Source: an uncultured Collinsella sp.
GTDB taxonomy: Bacteria; Actinomycetota; Coriobacteriia; Coriobacteriales; Coriobacteriaceae
Length of the DNA stretch: 8,473 nucleotides
Assembly (NCBI GenBank): GCA_902495945.1
Contig: CABUZD010000075.1
Span: 1 to 8,473 of the forward strand
Direction: 5' to 3'
The notes beneath the pieces were generated by a model, which was given only the letters and a program-made list of their open reading frames with translations, was not told the origin of the DNA and searched no databases. This document shows, piece by piece, positions 7,942-8,473 of the stretch; the first letter of the stretch is position 1, and the number at the start of each line of letters is the position of its first letter. A program made the position numbers and the translations under genes.

Positions 7942-8473
7942 GTTTTGCCGCCGCTTGCTGGCTGTCGCGACGATAGTCACGGTTGCCATCCTCTCTTTTG
8001 TGGTGTTGCCCGGGACGGCTCATGCTGTCGGTACCGGAGCTATTACGGTGGACGGTAAAGTTGCGACGCGGTATGACACGTATCAGCTCTTTTCGGCGAT
8101 CGTTGCCGACGATGCTGATGCCGGCCAAAAAGTCGCAACTGACGTAACGTGGGCGAATGACGCCGTTCGTCAAGCTGTTCTCCCCGTGCTTCATGATGCG
8201 GGGCTCGATAGCTCGGCATCGGGGGCACAAGAGGCTGCCGAATGGATGGATGCCGACGGACACATAACGACCGCGCTGACGGCAAAGCTTGCTCGTGCGA
8301 TTTGCAATGCCGGCGCAACTTCCGTGGCCCTTAACGCAGGCACGGCGGCCGAGCTGCCCTGCGGCTACTGGCTCATCGTCGCCGACGGCGACGCCATCGC
8401 CCAGGGCGAGGCCGGCACCGCGCCGATCATGACCCTGGTCGGCGGCAGCGCCGTTACCGTCAAGCCCAAGGCG
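7934..8473 (+). CDS. Backbone-type pilin precursor, N-terminal part (runs off window)
   Basis: The frame is open from GTG 7934 to the last base (180 codons, no stop), so the 3' end is missing. GAGG at 7922-7925 precedes the GTG by 8 bases, and the gene overlaps the adhesin stop by 8 bases, a sign of coupled translation. The product starts MSRFCRRLLAV, followed by a hydrophobic core and a likely signal peptidase site after TAHA. The mature part begins ITVDGKVATRYDTYQLF. It continues with a helical region rich in Ala/Asp, then PCGYWLIVADGD, TAPIMTLVGG and VTVKPKA. This order resembles the N-terminal domain of Gram-positive backbone pilins (SpaA/FimA-like), where a strand ends in a V-x-P-K pilin motif whose lysine is joined to the next subunit by sortase. 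The lysine in VKPK is the candidate. C-terminal domains and sorting signal lie outside the window. Codon use changes abruptly near 8333. Confidence 0.8.
   Translation, partial: MSRFCRRLLAVATIVTVAILSFVVLPGTAHAVGTGAITVDGKVATRYDTYQLFSAIVADDADAGQKVATDVTWANDAVRQAVLPVLHDAGLDSSASGAQEAAEWMDADGHITTALTAKLARAICNAGATSVALNAGTAAELPCGYWLIVADGDAIAQGEAGTAPIMTLVGGSAVTVKPKA

Overview
The window looks like a chromosomal segment from a high-GC Gram-positive bacterium, most plausibly a gut Coriobacteriia member such as Collinsella or a relative. This is inferred from the strong G/C-ending codon bias in the housekeeping genes, the Shine-Dalgarno (SD) sequences, and the sortase-anchored pilus-type surface proteins. 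It was not confirmed by any search.

Layout. Bases 1-350 hold a small tRNA cluster: tRNA-Ile(GAT), a perfect hairpin, tRNA-Ala(TGC), then an identical second tRNA-Ile(GAT) and a terminator. Bases 463-1833 hold three closely packed plus-strand genes: a bifunctional nuclease (BFN/DUF151) family protein, a small two-helix membrane protein that starts directly after the nuclease stop codon, and an acidic protein I do not recognise. Next is typA/bipA (1951-3789), a complete ribosome-associated translational GTPase followed by a strong terminator. Bases 3852-4140 are non-coding: a REP-like palindrome, then an AT-rich stretch with a candidate promoter.

From about 4141 to the window end lies what looks like a sortase-assembled pilus locus. 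A protein of about 1,266 residues has a signal peptide, a series of beta-sandwich/isopeptide-type domains, a SpaA-like prealbumin domain, an FctA/Spy0128-like pilin domain and an LPEAG sorting signal. It is the likely tip or large surface adhesin. Overlapping its stop codon by 8 bases is a GTG-started gene that runs off the window. Its product has a signal peptide and the N-terminal domain of a backbone-type pilin, ending near a candidate pilin-motif lysine. A pilin-specific sortase would be expected beyond the window.

The points most worth checking are: (i) the adhesin signal peptide appears to be split by a one-base frame change at a T5 run, with a better start at 4212; (ii) codon use changes abruptly at about 8333 inside the pilin gene; (iii) a perfect 16-bp hairpin lies 11 bases before tRNA-Ala; (iv) a REP/RAYT-like palindrome follows the typA terminator.
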